From contig JAMPDQ010000014.1 in the NCBI GenBank assembly GCA_023665575.1, forward strand, positions 1-42,895: DNA of 42,895 nt. The letters run 5' to 3'. Source of the stretch: Candidatus Amulumruptor caecigallinarius. Lineage in GTDB: Bacteria > Bacteroidota > Bacteroidia > Bacteroidales > Muribaculaceae. The notes under the pieces were generated by a model, which ran no database searches, was not told the origin of the DNA, and saw only the letters and a list, made by a program, of their open reading frames with translations. This document shows, one piece after another, positions 1-8,402 of this stretch (its first letter is position 1; each line of letters starts with the position of its first letter). Position numbers and translations under genes: made by a program.

Positions 1-43
1 ACTAATAGATTATGCTAAATTGTGATAGTTGTTGATAACTAAG

Positions 44-1453
44 TCATTTGCCGATGCAGAAGCGGGAGAAGATGGTGGCAAGGAGGGTGTCGGTGGTGAC
101 GGAGCCGGTCACTTCGCCAAGGTGGTGGAGCGCCTCGCGGATGTCTTGCGCCACAAAGTCGGCACTTATGCCCGATTCGATGCCCTCTCTTACCCTGTTT
201 ATGGCTTCCAGTCCGAGCTTTAATGCGGCATGATGTCGCGCGTTGGTCACTATCAGCTCGTTGTCCGGATTAAATTCTTCTTTCGCACTTCTCACCAGAT
301 ATTCTTTGAGCTGACTTGTGCCGGCTCCCGTCTTGGCCGATATCGCTATCGTCTCTATCTCAGTGTTCTCTTTTTTGTAGGATTTTATCTTCTCTTTTAG
401 TGCTTTGGCTTCGTAACTGCCATCGGCAATATCGCTCTTGTTGAGCAGTATCAGATTTTTTTTATCTGCAAATCGTGAAATATATTGCATAATTTCATCG
501 ATTTTATTGCTGTAGGCGTTGGAGGCATCGGCCATCCAGAGTATAATGCGGCTTTTGGCAATCCTCTCTTTGGCTTTTTCTATGCCGATGCTCTCAATCT
601 CGTCGTTGGTGTTGCGCAAGCCGGCGGTGTCGGAAAATCTGAAGAGAATTCCGTCGATTTCGGCCGAGTCTTCAATTATGTCGCGGGTGGTGCCGGGGAT
701 GTTGCTCACGATGGCTTTTTCTTCATTGAGCATGAAGTTGAGCAAGGTGGATTTTCCCACGTTGGGCGCGCCGGCAATTGCCACCGGCACACCCGTTTTG
801 AAGGCCATCCCGGAGGCATATGAGTCTGTAAGCCGGCGCAGCATCATAGCGGTGCTGTCGGCGAGGCTGAGCAGCTGTGATCTGTCAGCAAATTCCACAT
901 CTTCTTCGGAGAAGTCGAGTTCGAGTTCGAGCAGCGATGCGAGTTCCACAAGTTGGTTGCGCAGTGTTTCGAGTCGGGAAGAGAATTCCCCCTTAAGTTG
1001 CGACATGGCCAGCCGGTGGGCTGCTCTGGAGGAGGCGTTGATGAGGTCGGCCACACCTTCGGCTTGTGCCAGATCGAGGCGACCATTGAGGAATGCCCGT
1101 TGTGAGAATTCTCCCGGCCCGGCCGGGCGCGCGCCGAGCTCCGTGAGGCGGCGCACCACTTCTCTTTGAATCCAGAGCGACCCGTGGAGCGAAAATTCCA
1201 CCGTGTCTTCCCCGGTGAAAGAGTGGGGCGCCTTGAACACAAGTGCCACGGCTGAATCGATAATGGAATTGTCGCCATCAGTAATCTGTCCGAGGCGCGC
1301 TGTGTGCGATTCCATCTCCGGGAGGTGTTTGCCTCTCCATGCATTGTCGGCGATTTTGAGGGCATCGGGTCCGCTGAGACGCACCACTGCCAGGCCGCCG
1401 CTTCCATAGGGAGTGGCCACAGCCACAATTGTGTCTTTATATTTGTCAGTCAT
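44..1453 (-). CDS. mnmE: tRNA uridine-5-carboxymethylaminomethyl modification GTPase MnmE
   Basis: MnmE works with MnmG to modify the wobble uridine (U34) of certain tRNAs, using formyl-tetrahydrofolate and GTP hydrolysis. The 469-residue protein has the full family layout: an N-terminal folate-binding domain starting TIVAVATPYGSGGLAVVRLSG, a helical domain, and an inserted G domain with P-loop GAPNVGKST (about residue 227), the switch sequence IPGTTRD, DTAGLR (G3) and NKSD (G4). It ends in CIGK, the conserved C-terminal motif containing the catalytic cysteine. I start at the ATG at 1453 because it overlaps the upstream nuclease stop codon as TGATG; a TTG one codon further up is less likely. 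The one-base overlap implies translational coupling. Family identification is very secure; coupling to the nuclease is inferred. Confidence 0.97.
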   Translation of the reverse strand: MTDKYKDTIVAVATPYGSGGLAVVRLSGPDALKIADNAWRGKHLPEMESHTARLGQITDGDNSIIDSAVALVFKAPHSFTGEDTVEFSLHGSLWIQREVVRRLTELGARPAGPGEFSQRAFLNGRLDLAQAEGVADLINASSRAAHRLAMSQLKGEFSSRLETLRNQLVELASLLELELDFSEEDVEFADRSQLLSLADSTAMMLRRLTDSYASGMAFKTGVPVAIAGAPNVGKSTLLNFMLNEEKAIVSNIPGTTRDIIEDSAEIDGILFRFSDTAGLRNTNDEIESIGIEKAKERIAKSRIILWMADASNAYSNKIDEIMQYISRFADKKNLILLNKSDIADGSYEAKALKEKIKSYKKENTEIETIAISAKTGAGTSQLKEYLVRSAKEEFNPDNELIVTNARHHAALKLGLEAINRVREGIESGISADFVAQDIREALHHLGEVTGSVTTDTLLATIFSRFCIGK

Positions 1454-2310
1454 CAATTCCAGTCTTTAAATGAGGCAGCCGACTCCACAGCGGCCTCGGT
1501 TTCATCATCGAGGGCTGCGAAGAAATCATAGCCGGTGAGTTGTTCAAGCTCGTCTACCGACATGGCATAGTTAGCCATGTTGCCGGGCGATGTCATGTTG
1601 GGATAAACAAATGCAATGGCGCGCGGTTTGTCAGCATTCAGAGCCAGGATTGCCTTGAAAAAGGCCGATGGCACCCTCACTCCGGTGTTGCCGATGCGCT
1701 TTGTGTCTTCCGGAGAATAAATCGGACCGGCCACAATCACGAGAGATTTGTCGCGTTGGGCCCACAGACGCTCCTTTTTTTCAAGCGTGCTCCAGGCGCC
1801 GGAGTTAAGGCTGTGGTTCTGCGGGCAAATGTTGGCAAGCGAAAAGCAGTCGCGCATTGCCTCCTCACTCCATTTCTGGTCGGCGGCCGGGCACATGTGG
1901 CCGCGGTCGTAGCCCGACTTGGTGTAATCGTTGGTTTCCGCACATCCGCGCAACGACGTGTCTTGCCAGAATTTCGAATATCTTTTCGTTGGCCCGGCAG
2001 TCTCAGAGGCAAGCAGTTCCCATGCCACCCAGTCGGGGGTGTGGTTGTCATGGTTAAACGACAACCTGAATCCCTCATAATCTTTCACCGTGCTGCCTCC
2101 CGGATTAGGGATAATGACATTGAGCAGCTCGTCAGCGACTTCTGAGGGGGGCAGCGCATCGGCGAGAGAAGTGTCGGTCGATGACGGCGCGGCTGCAATG
2201 CCGGTGGCGCCGGCCTGCTCTGTATGGCCCGCGGAGCGAAGTCCGGCAACACCGGCCACTATCATGAATATGAAAACCAAAGTGATTATTATCGGAAACG
2301 CCTTTTTCAT
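1453..2310 (-). CDS. exported or membrane-anchored DNA/RNA non-specific endonuclease (NUC family)
   Basis: This 285-residue protein has an N-terminal hydrophobic segment (MKKAFPIIITLVFIFMIVAG), a low-complexity linker of about 40 residues and a beta-beta-alpha-metal nuclease domain. The signature DRGH lies at residues 135-138, with His138 the expected general base. The later NHSLNSGAW stretch carries the Asn (about 169) expected to bind Mg2+. It should therefore cut DNA and RNA without sequence preference outside the cytoplasm, either anchored or released. I chose the ATG at 2310 rather than the frame opening at 2361, because 2361 lies inside the promoter -7 box and residues before 2310 are not signal-like. 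It is the first gene of an apparent two-gene unit with mnmE. The substrate (nutrient DNA, biofilm DNA or a competitor) cannot be read from sequence. Confidence 0.9.
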   Translation of the reverse strand: MKKAFPIIITLVFIFMIVAGVAGLRSAGHTEQAGATGIAAAPSSTDTSLADALPPSEVADELLNVIIPNPGGSTVKDYEGFRLSFNHDNHTPDWVAWELLASETAGPTKRYSKFWQDTSLRGCAETNDYTKSGYDRGHMCPAADQKWSEEAMRDCFSLANICPQNHSLNSGAWSTLEKKERLWAQRDKSLVIVAGPIYSPEDTKRIGNTGVRVPSAFFKAILALNADKPRAIAFVYPNMTSPGNMANYAMSVDELEQLTGYDFFAALDDETEAAVESAASFKDWN

Positions 2311-2358
2311 ATTAGAGCCTGTTATCATTCTTTGGGGAATGGAGCCTTGATCCGGCTT

Positions 2359-2389
2359 CAAAGTTAATCAATAACGCGCGAATCATAAA
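2359..2389 (-). promoter_or_regulatory. Bacteroidetes-type promoter for the nuclease-mnmE unit
   Basis: On the minus strand TAACTTTG (2366-2359) matches the TAnnTTTG -7 consensus. TTTA (2389-2386) lies 19 bases upstream, one base off the -33 TTTG. Transcription would start near 2353, giving a leader of about 40 bases before the ATG at 2310. Confidence 0.6.
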
Positions 2390-2418
2390 ATTTTTAGGGC
2401 ATTTAGGCAAAAAAAGAT

Positions 2419-2426
2419 TATATTTG
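2419..2426 (+). promoter_or_regulatory. -7 promoter box for pepT
   Basis: TATATTTG fits TAnnTTTG and is followed by C, as is common for this box. No clear -33 TTTG is seen. The TTG at 2424 that could extend the pepT frame lies inside the box, so translation must start later, at the ATG at 2451. The box is back to back with the nuclease promoter. Confidence 0.6.
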
Positions 2427-2450
2427 CAACACGAACCAAAAAATCACACC

Positions 2451-3668
2451 ATGACACTGACAGAAAGATTTCTCGACTTTGTGAAGTTTGACACCCAAAG
2501 CGATGAGCTGACAAATATGACCCCCTCGTCACCGGGTCAGATGGAATTTGCAAAATATCTGAAGGCCATACTTCTGGGTATGGGTCTGGAGGATGTGAGC
2601 CTCGACGACAACGGATATCTCTTCGCCACGCTTCCGGCCAATACTGATGCGAAGGCTCCGGTGGTGGGCTTCATCGCTCACATGGACACATCTCCCGACA
2701 TGTCGGGTCGTCATGTGAATCCCCGCATTGTGAAGAATTATGCCGGCGGTGTAATCATGCTCAATGAAGAGCAGGGAATAAAGCTTGATCCTGAGGAATT
2801 CCCCGAACTGCAGAATTATCTCGGTCAGGATCTTATCGTCACCGACGGCACCACGCTTCTCGGGGCAGATGACAAGGCCGGAATCGCGGAAATAATCAGT
2901 GCTGTGGAATATATGCAGCGTCATCCTGAAATCAAACATGGAAAGATCCGCATCGGTTTCAATCCCGATGAAGAGATTGGCCTCGGGGCCCACAAGTTTG
3001 ACGTAGAAAAATTTGGCTGCGATTTTGCCTACACCATGGATGGCGGTGCCATAGGAGAGTTGGAATTCGAGAATTTCAATGCCGCGTCGGCCAAGGTGAC
3101 AATCAAAGGTCGCAATGTGCATCCCGGCTATGCAAAGCACAAGATGGTCAATTCCATTCGAGTGGCCAACAATTTCATCGCCATGCTTCCCCGTTGGGAA
3201 ACGCCCGAACACACAGAGGGCTACGAAGGCTTCTATCATCTTGTGGGCATCGAAGGCTCTGTGGAGCAGACCACTCTCACATATATCATACGCGACCACG
3301 ACCGCGCGCGCTTCGAAAGCCGCAAAAAAGAGATAGAGCATCTTTGTCGCAAAACCAACATGGAATATCCCGGCTGTTGCACAGTTGAGATAAAAGACCA
3401 GTATTACAACATGCGCGAGAAAATCGAGCCTATGATGCATATTATCGAGGTTGTGGAGAAAGCCATGCGCGAAGCCGGCATCGAGCCCAAGGTGCAGCCT
3501 ATCCGCGGTGGCACGGATGGCGCGCAGCTGTCGTTTAAAGGCCTGCCGTGCCCCAACATATTCGCCGGTGGCGAAAACTTCCATGGTCGCTACGAATATG
3601 TGCCCGTGCAGTCGATGGAAAAGGCAATGGAAACAATCGTGAACATATGCAGACTTGTGGCTGAGTAA
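2451..3668 (+). CDS. pepT: peptidase T (tripeptide aminopeptidase, M20B)
   Basis: PepT is a cytoplasmic di-zinc aminopeptidase that removes the N-terminal residue from tripeptides. The 405 residues match the usual length of about 408. Metal-site motifs appear in order: HMDTSPD (first His and Asp), GADDKAG (bridging Asp), NPDEEIG (catalytic and metal Glu), [10 protein letters not shown] (Asp ligand) and [11 protein letters not shown] (last His). The ATG at 2451 was chosen because the upstream TTG falls in the promoter. miaA begins 17 bases after the stop and is probably cotranscribed. Identification is firm from whole-length family resemblance. Confidence 0.95.
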   Translation: MTLTERFLDFVKFDTQSDELTNMTPSSPGQMEFAKYLKAILLGMGLEDVSLDDNGYLFATLPANTDAKAPVVGFIAHMDTSPDMSGRHVNPRIVKNYAGGVIMLNEEQGIKLDPEEFPELQNYLGQDLIVTDGTTLLGADDKAGIAEIISAVEYMQRHPEIKHGKIRIGFNPDEEIGLGAHKFDVEKFGCDFAYTMDGGAIGELEFENFNAASAKVTIKGRNVHPGYAKHKMVNSIRVANNFIAMLPRWETPEHTEGYEGFYHLVGIEGSVEQTTLTYIIRDHDRARFESRKKEIEHLCRKTNMEYPGCCTVEIKDQYYNMREKIEPMMHIIEVVEKAMREAGIEPKVQPIRGGTDGAQLSFKGLPCPNIFAGGENFHGRYEYVPVQSMEKAMETIVNICRLVAE

Positions 3669-3685
3669 TCCAAATCTTTTACGGT

Positions 3686-4528
3686 TTGAAAGGAAAGGTA
3701 ATAGTGATAACAGGGCCGACTGCCTCGGGCAAGTCGGCCCTTGCCGTTGACCTGGCGGCTCGACTCGACACGGAGATTGTGTCGGCCGACAGCCGTCAGA
3801 TTTATCGCGGCATACCGATTGTCACCGCAATGCCCACTGCAGGGCAGCGCGCGCGGGTGAGGCATCACCTCATTGACATGCTCGGGCTTCACGAATATTA
3901 CAGTGCCTCGCGCTTTGAGGAAGATGCGCTTCAAATAGTATACCGACTCCTTGAAGAGAGGGGAGTGGCTGTGGTGTGCGGAGGTTCGATGATGTATGTC
4001 GATGCATTCTGCCGCGGGCTTGACTCTCTGCCCACAGTGCCCGATTCAATCCGCACCTCTCTTATGGCCGAACATGCCGAAAGGGGAGACGAATGGCTTT
4101 TAGAAGAGCTGAGGCGTATCGACCCGGAATATCATGCGGTGGTGGATCGCTGCAACATCAAGCGTGTGTTTCACGCCGTGGAGATTGTGCGCACGGCGGG
4201 TGTCACCTACACATCATTGCGCACGGGGCGCCGTGTGAAGCGTGATTTTGAAATAGAAAAAAGGGTGATTGATTTGCCACGCGAAGAGCTGTTCGGTCGC
4301 ATCAATGCGCGCGTGGACGAAATGGTGCGAGCCGGTCTCGAGGAGGAAGCGCACCGCGTGTATCCTCTGAGGCATCTTAATTCGCTCAACACTGTCGGCC
4401 TGAAGGAGATGTTTGCATGGTTTGACGGTGTGATGAGCCGTGAACAAGCCATTGAAAGAATCAAGAAGAATACGCGTGTATATGCCAAAAAGCAGCTCAC
4501 CTGGCTTAAGAAAAGCTCACTTCACTGA
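3686..4528 (+). CDS. miaA: tRNA dimethylallyltransferase MiaA
   Basis: MiaA transfers a dimethylallyl group from DMAPP to N6 of A37 next to the anticodon of tRNAs that read U-starting codons. The 280-residue product shows the P-loop GPTASGKSA at residues 10-18, the conserved DSRQIYRGI, HHLIDML and the C-terminal KKNTRVYAKKQLTWLKK region. No ATG is available upstream, since an in-frame stop lies at 3662-3664, so the TTG at 3686 is the probable start. That makes the protein slightly short for the family, which is usually about 300. It lies 17 bases behind pepT. MnmE is encoded divergently 2 kb away, so two anticodon-loop modifiers share this region; whether they are co-regulated is unknown. Confidence 0.93.
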   Translation: MKGKVIVITGPTASGKSALAVDLAARLDTEIVSADSRQIYRGIPIVTAMPTAGQRARVRHHLIDMLGLHEYYSASRFEEDALQIVYRLLEERGVAVVCGGSMMYVDAFCRGLDSLPTVPDSIRTSLMAEHAERGDEWLLEELRRIDPEYHAVVDRCNIKRVFHAVEIVRTAGVTYTSLRTGRRVKRDFEIEKRVIDLPREELFGRINARVDEMVRAGLEEEAHRVYPLRHLNSLNTVGLKEMFAWFDGVMSREQAIERIKKNTRVYAKKQLTWLKKSSLH

Positions 4529-4569
4529 AAAACTCACTTACTTGTGACAGAAAAACTCATTCGGCTGTT

Positions 4570-5577
4570 TCAAGGCTTTCCGGGAGTAGCGCCCGCAGCA
4601 TCTTCTGTATCAAGCGGAGTGTGCAGGCGGCTGTCGTTGGCCGGAGTGCGCTTCATCTTTACTTTTACTTTGTCAAATCCCTGGCCATAAACGCCGTTCA
4701 CCGCTCCTTGTGTGACAAAAGCATGCTCGTCGATACTCTTTACAATGCGGAAAATATTGACAGATTCGATTTTGCGGCAGTACACCATCAGAATTTTCAC
4801 ATCCCTTTTCGTATACCATCCCTTGCCGTCAATCACTGTTACTCCGCGGTGAGCTTCAGCAAGCACCTTGTCGGCAATCTCTTTCCACTTGGGTGAGAAA
4901 ATGAAAAATTGTGTGGCCTGGCGGTTGGTGTTGATAATCTGGTCGGTGATATAGGAGGCAATGAATGTCACCATCACACCATACACGATGGTCGGTATGC
5001 GTGCTTCTATGCGCTCGCTCATGGTGCCGTCAAAGGGGAGGAATATCGATGAACTCACAATCATAAAGTCAACATAAATCATGGTTCGGCCAATGCTCAC
5101 ATTGCTCACTTTCGACACGCAGGCGGCCACAATATCGGTGCCTCCCGAAGAGCCGTTATGGATAAAGCATGTGCCGATGCCGATGCCGCAGCATATTGCG
5201 CCGAGCACCACACTGACCGTGCGGTCGGGAATCAGTGGGTGGCCTATGCCCATAAAGAAGCCCTCGGTGGCGCCGATGGCGATGGAAATCACCGTCACGC
5301 CGAAAATGGTGCGCATCACAAAAGTGCGGCCCACAATCCTATAGGCTATGGCAAGCAGGATAAGATTGCAGATATAGTTGGTCACAGCCACCGGGATAAG
5401 GCCGTCAGTGCCGAAATATACAAGAGTGGCCACACCCGACATGCCGCCAATCACAATGTGATGGGGCAGAATGCAAGAAGTGAAGCCCACGGCATATATG
5501 CAGAGGCCGATAATAATCATCACATAGTCTTTGGCGTTGACCAGCAGACTATTGTATTTTTTGCCTTGTGGAAACAT
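4570..5577 (-). CDS. YitT family membrane protein (DUF161 plus DUF2179)
   Basis: The protein has 335 residues, with a cytoplasmic N-terminus and about five or six hydrophobic segments between residues 25 and 205. The first carries the typical IYAVGFTSCILPHHIVIGGMSGVATL, which here is quoted as family landmark only in part: GGMSGVAT and NGSSGGTDIVA are the clearest matches. A soluble C-terminal domain starting near ATQFFIFSPKW and ending KSIDEHAFVTQGAVNGVYG matches DUF2179. The substrate of this family is not established. The ATG at 5577 is preferred to an upstream TTG (5601) that overlaps the promoter. It converges on miaA with a 41-base gap that shows no clear terminator. Confidence 0.88.
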   Translation of the reverse strand: MFPQGKKYNSLLVNAKDYVMIIIGLCIYAVGFTSCILPHHIVIGGMSGVATLVYFGTDGLIPVAVTNYICNLILLAIAYRIVGRTFVMRTIFGVTVISIAIGATEGFFMGIGHPLIPDRTVSVVLGAICCGIGIGTCFIHNGSSGGTDIVAACVSKVSNVSIGRTMIYVDFMIVSSSIFLPFDGTMSERIEARIPTIVYGVMVTFIASYITDQIINTNRQATQFFIFSPKWKEIADKVLAEAHRGVTVIDGKGWYTKRDVKILMVYCRKIESVNIFRIVKSIDEHAFVTQGAVNGVYGQGFDKVKVKMKRTPANDSRLHTPLDTEDAAGATPGKP

Positions 5578-5598
5578 TCTGTAAAGGTTAAAACTGCG

Positions 5599-5630
5599 CA
5601 AAAATAAGCAATAAAGTCGGGTTTCGCAAG
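5599..5630 (-). promoter_or_regulatory. promoter for the YitT-family gene
   Basis: TATTTTTG (5606-5599, minus strand) matches TAnnTTTG and is followed by C. CTTG (5630-5627) lies 20 bases upstream as a -33 element. Transcription would start near 5592, about 15 bases before the ATG at 5577. Confidence 0.6.
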
Positions 5631-5643
5631 TGCGAATTATCGG

Positions 5644-5664
5644 GGAATGAGGAATGAGGAATGA
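5644..5664. repeat. three tandem copies of GGAATGA
   Basis: Three exact 7-base units lie between the SGNH hydrolase stop and the YitT promoter. They belong to the short tandem repeats that recur in spacers across the window. Confidence 0.85.
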
Positions 5665-5667
5665 TGG

Positions 5668-6378
5668 CTATAGCGTTTCCTTCATGCGTTTGTAGATGAA
5701 TGTCTTGCCGCGCGACATCTGTTCGCCTGCCGGCGTCTTGTAGTCGGGGAGCTTTATGGCCGCGTCCGTGCGTAGCCAGTTCACCACCTCATCCATCCAT
5801 TTGATTATGCCGTTTCGTGTGGGATGTGGATTTTTCGCGCTTTGGCGCGGCAGCTTCAGGTCGAAGCTCCTGAAAAAATGTCCGTCGCCGAGTTGCGATG
5901 CGAGCCAGTCGTTGATAACTGCTCCCTTGGAATGTCCCGGCCATGACGGCGGCCCCACCCATATTAACGGCACATTCCCCGCAGCGCCCTTAATGGCGTT
6001 GAGCGAACTTTTAAGAGTTGACTCCGGCTTGCTTTCGAAAAGTTCGTTCATGCCAAGGCTTACAAAGATGGCATCAGGGTTCTGTTGTTTCACAATCTGT
6101 GCCAACCGGGGGGAGGCGCCCCACTTCTTGATGGTGGAACCATCCCACACCACAGTGGCCACCTCGAAGCCGTTCTCCTTGCCATAGGCGTTGAGTCGCT
6201 CCGACAGCCAGCCGGTCATCGAATCTCCGATAAAAAGAATCTTTTGCACCGGTTGCTTATGTTGGGCGGAATTCTCGGGTGCGGGCATGTTTTCATCGCG
6301 GGTCTGCGCCGCACCATCCATTGCGCATGCCGAGAAAGCCAACAGGATGGCGGCAATATATCTTAAATTAGTTCCCAT
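5668..6378 (-). CDS. exported SGNH/GDSL-type hydrolase
   Basis: The 236-residue protein begins with a signal peptide (MGTNLRYIAAILLAFSACAM, cleavage probably after AAQ or near the Cys). It then shows SGNH block I FIGDSMTGWL with the nucleophile Ser, a Gly/Trp block VVWDGSTIKKWG, block III VSLGMNELF with the oxyanion Asn, and a late His in NPHPTRNG. It is expected to be a periplasmic or outer-surface esterase; the substrate is unknown and could be acetylated glycans. The usual Asp three residues before the catalytic His is Lys here, so the triad may be incomplete or use another acid. It stands alone between YitT and sulP with repeats on both sides. An ATG at 6378 followed directly by the signal peptide supports the start. 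Confidence 0.85.
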   Translation of the reverse strand: MGTNLRYIAAILLAFSACAMDGAAQTRDENMPAPENSAQHKQPVQKILFIGDSMTGWLSERLNAYGKENGFEVATVVWDGSTIKKWGASPRLAQIVKQQNPDAIFVSLGMNELFESKPESTLKSSLNAIKGAAGNVPLIWVGPPSWPGHSKGAVINDWLASQLGDGHFFRSFDLKLPRQSAKNPHPTRNGIIKWMDEVVNWLRTDAAIKLPDYKTPAGEQMSRGKTFIYKRMKETL

Positions 6379-6384
6379 TTCCTA

Positions 6385-6432
6385 AATATATAAACTGAAA
6401 CATATAAACATATAAACTGATAAACTCATAAA
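6385..6432. repeat. degenerate (A)TAAAC(T) repeats upstream of the SGNH gene
   Basis: About six imperfect 7-9 base units built on TATAAAC or GATAAAC fill the spacer. Read on the minus strand they are GTTTATGA-like, the same unit as the repeat at 12026-12070, so two distant spacers share a repeat family. Confidence 0.7.
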
Positions 6433-6435
6433 CCA

Positions 6436-6466
6436 CCGGGTTTTCAATTTTTAATTGAAAACCCGG
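6436..6466. terminator. perfect 14-bp hairpin after sulP
   Basis: CCGGGTTTTCAATT, a TTT loop and AATTGAAAACCCGG form an uninterrupted stem 18 bases past the sulP stop. No long T run follows on the minus strand, so it may be a terminator or an mRNA 3' stabiliser. Confidence 0.6.
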
Positions 6467-6483
6467 TTATTACTATAACAATT

Positions 6484-8208
6484 TTAATCTGCGATTATTG
6501 AGGCGCCGGGCGAAAAAATATCTCCTCCGGCAAGTCTTTTTTCTGCCAGTCGGTTTGCCACCGCCACCGCTTTGGATATATGGTCGCAAATCAAATCCTT
6601 GGGCAGCATGGCATCGATGTGCGAGCGGTGAATCGCATCGCGCACATTCTCGCGAACGCCCGAAAGCACCACCTGGATTCCCTCCTTGTGCGAACTTTCA
6701 ATCAGAATCTGCAGATTGTGCAGCCCCGTGGAATCGATGAATGGCACCTTGCGCATCCTGATTATGCGCACCATCGGTGTTTCATGAGGCGAAATGCGCA
6801 TCATTTCATCGAATTTCGTGGCGGCACCGAAGAAGAACGGCCCGTCCACCTCATATACCGACACCCCTTCGGCCAGATTGAGCACCTCATGCGTCGACAT
6901 GTCGGCATCGGCAGCGTCAAGCTGGTTACCATACACTTTCACTGTGGTGTTCTCCGACACTCGGCGCAAAAACACCACCACCGCCAGCAACATTCCCATC
7001 TCAATGGCGATTGTCAAGTCGAATATCACAGTGAGCAGGAATGTCACAATCAGCACCCATACATCCCCTTTCGGATTGTTGGCCATCCCCTTCACAGTTC
7101 GCCAGCCGCTCATGTTGTAGCTCACCATAATCAGCACGGCGGCAAGACATGACATTGGCACAAGATTAATCAGAGGCATAGCGAAGAGAAAAATCAGTGT
7201 CAGCACCAGAGCATGCACGATTCCCGCCACCGGCGTGCGCCCCCCGTTGGTGATATTGGTCATGGTGCGGGCTATGGCTCCGGTCACCGGTATGCCGCCA
7301 AACACCGGCACTGTAATGTTGGCTATCCCCTGGCCAATCAGTTCTGTGTTGGAGTTGGTGCGGCTCCCGGTCACACCATCGGCCACCGTAGCGCTAAGCA
7401 GCGACTCGATTGCCCCGAGCATCGCTATTGTGAATGCCGACGGCAAAAGCAGGTTGACCGACTCCATGTCAAAGCCTATGAATCGCGGATGTGGCAGCGT
7501 TGAGGAAATGGAGCCGAAGCGGTCGCCGATGGTCGTGATGCCTTCAATGCCGCCATATTCACCGGCCAGCCACGTCAAGGCCGTCACCAGTACGATTGCT
7601 GTCAGCGCGCCCGGCACACGCTTCGACACCTTCGGCGTGGCTGCAATTATAATCAGCGAAAGAAGCCCCACAATGGTGGTGGGTAGGTCGATTGTGGAGA
7701 AATGGCGGCAGTATACACCCCATTTCCCGAGAAAATCGCCCGGAAGCTTCTCATCTATCTGCAGCCCGAAAAAGTCGGGCATCTGTGTGGAGAAAATCGT
7801 CACGGCAATTCCGGCGGTGAATCCCACCACAATCGGGTAGGGGATAAACTTAATCACCGTGCCGAGTTTGAAAAGCCCCATCAGCAGCAATATGCATCCG
7901 GCCATGAAGGTGGCGAGGGCGAGCCCCTCGAGCCCGTAGAGGGCGATGATGTTGTAGATAATCACTATGAAAGCGCCCGTTGGACCTCCGATTTGCACAG
8001 AGTTGCCACCGAATGCCGACACAAGAAAACCGCCGATAATGGCGGTGGTGAGGCCGACAGCGGGTGAAACACCGCTCGCAATGCCGAATGCAATAGCCAG
8101 CGGTATGGCGATTATGCCCACTACAATGCCGGCTGTTATGTCCTGGCGGAAACGGGATAATGAATAATTCTTCAGAAGAGAGGCCGAGGCAGGGTGAAAA
8201 TCGATCAT
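6484..8208 (-). CDS. SulP family inorganic anion transporter with STAS domain
   Basis: The 574 residues divide into a membrane part (about 15-430) and a cytoplasmic STAS domain (about 455-560). The membrane part contains ITAGIVVGIIAIPLAIAFGI and GGPTGAFIVI, typical of SulP transporters. The STAS part contains VPFIDSTGLHNLQIL, the DSTG region phosphorylated in anti-sigma antagonists. Members import sulfate, bicarbonate or other anions; the ion cannot be predicted here. The ATG at 8208 directly precedes a family-like N-terminus. The gene has its own strong promoter at 8294-8324 and a leader of about 80 bases carrying two matching hairpins, which could be regulatory. No carbonic anhydrase or sulfate assimilation gene is adjacent. 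Confidence 0.93.
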   Translation of the reverse strand: MIDFHPASASLLKNYSLSRFRQDITAGIVVGIIAIPLAIAFGIASGVSPAVGLTTAIIGGFLVSAFGGNSVQIGGPTGAFIVIIYNIIALYGLEGLALATFMAGCILLLMGLFKLGTVIKFIPYPIVVGFTAGIAVTIFSTQMPDFFGLQIDEKLPGDFLGKWGVYCRHFSTIDLPTTIVGLLSLIIIAATPKVSKRVPGALTAIVLVTALTWLAGEYGGIEGITTIGDRFGSISSTLPHPRFIGFDMESVNLLLPSAFTIAMLGAIESLLSATVADGVTGSRTNSNTELIGQGIANITVPVFGGIPVTGAIARTMTNITNGGRTPVAGIVHALVLTLIFLFAMPLINLVPMSCLAAVLIMVSYNMSGWRTVKGMANNPKGDVWVLIVTFLLTVIFDLTIAIEMGMLLAVVVFLRRVSENTTVKVYGNQLDAADADMSTHEVLNLAEGVSVYEVDGPFFFGAATKFDEMMRISPHETPMVRIIRMRKVPFIDSTGLHNLQILIESSHKEGIQVVLSGVRENVRDAIHRSHIDAMLPKDLICDHISKAVAVANRLAEKRLAGGDIFSPGASIIAD

Positions 8209-8228
8209 GTCAGGTTGGGTTTATGTGG

Positions 8229-8284
8229 TATGTCACGCCGTTCGTGGCGTCCGGTTTATGTATGTCGCGCCGCTCGCGGCGTTC
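8229..8284. repeat. twin 24-base hairpin units in the sulP leader
   Basis: Copies at 8229-8252 and 8261-8284 match at 20 of 24 positions. Each folds as a short stem (ACGCC/GGCGT, or CGCCG/CGGCG) with a small loop. The differences lie in the loop or keep pairing on the plus strand as G-U or G-C. They lie wholly inside the predicted 5' leader of sulP. Confidence 0.75.
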
Positions 8285-8293
8285 AAATGGACG

Positions 8294-8324
8294 CAAAATT
8301 AACACATATCGGCGTAAATACAAA
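8294..8324 (-). promoter_or_regulatory. strong consensus promoter for sulP
   Basis: TTTG (8324-8321), 19 bases, then TAATTTTG (8301-8294) is an exact match to the Bacteroidetes -33/-7 consensus on the minus strand. Its -33 element abuts the terminator stem of the upstream surface-protein gene. Confidence 0.75.
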
Positions 8325-8357
8325 ATAAGGAACGCAGACCGCGCGGCCTGCGTTCCT
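8321..8357 (-). terminator. terminator of the 1138-residue surface-protein gene
   Basis: The arms AGGAACGCAG (8328-8337) and CTGCGTTCCT (8348-8357) form a 10-bp stem with a CCGCGCGG core. On the minus strand a T-rich stretch (TTATTTTG) follows. It lies 45 bases past the stop codon at 8403. Confidence 0.7.
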
Positions 8358-8402
8358 GCAATTGGTCAGTGTATGTTGGTGTTGCGCTGTTCGCGCCGGT
8401 TC

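Noticed and set aside
2529-3584. 351-codon minus-strand ORF inside pepT
   Set aside because: It is the antisense shadow of a secure pepT; its composition reflects the complement of coding DNA.
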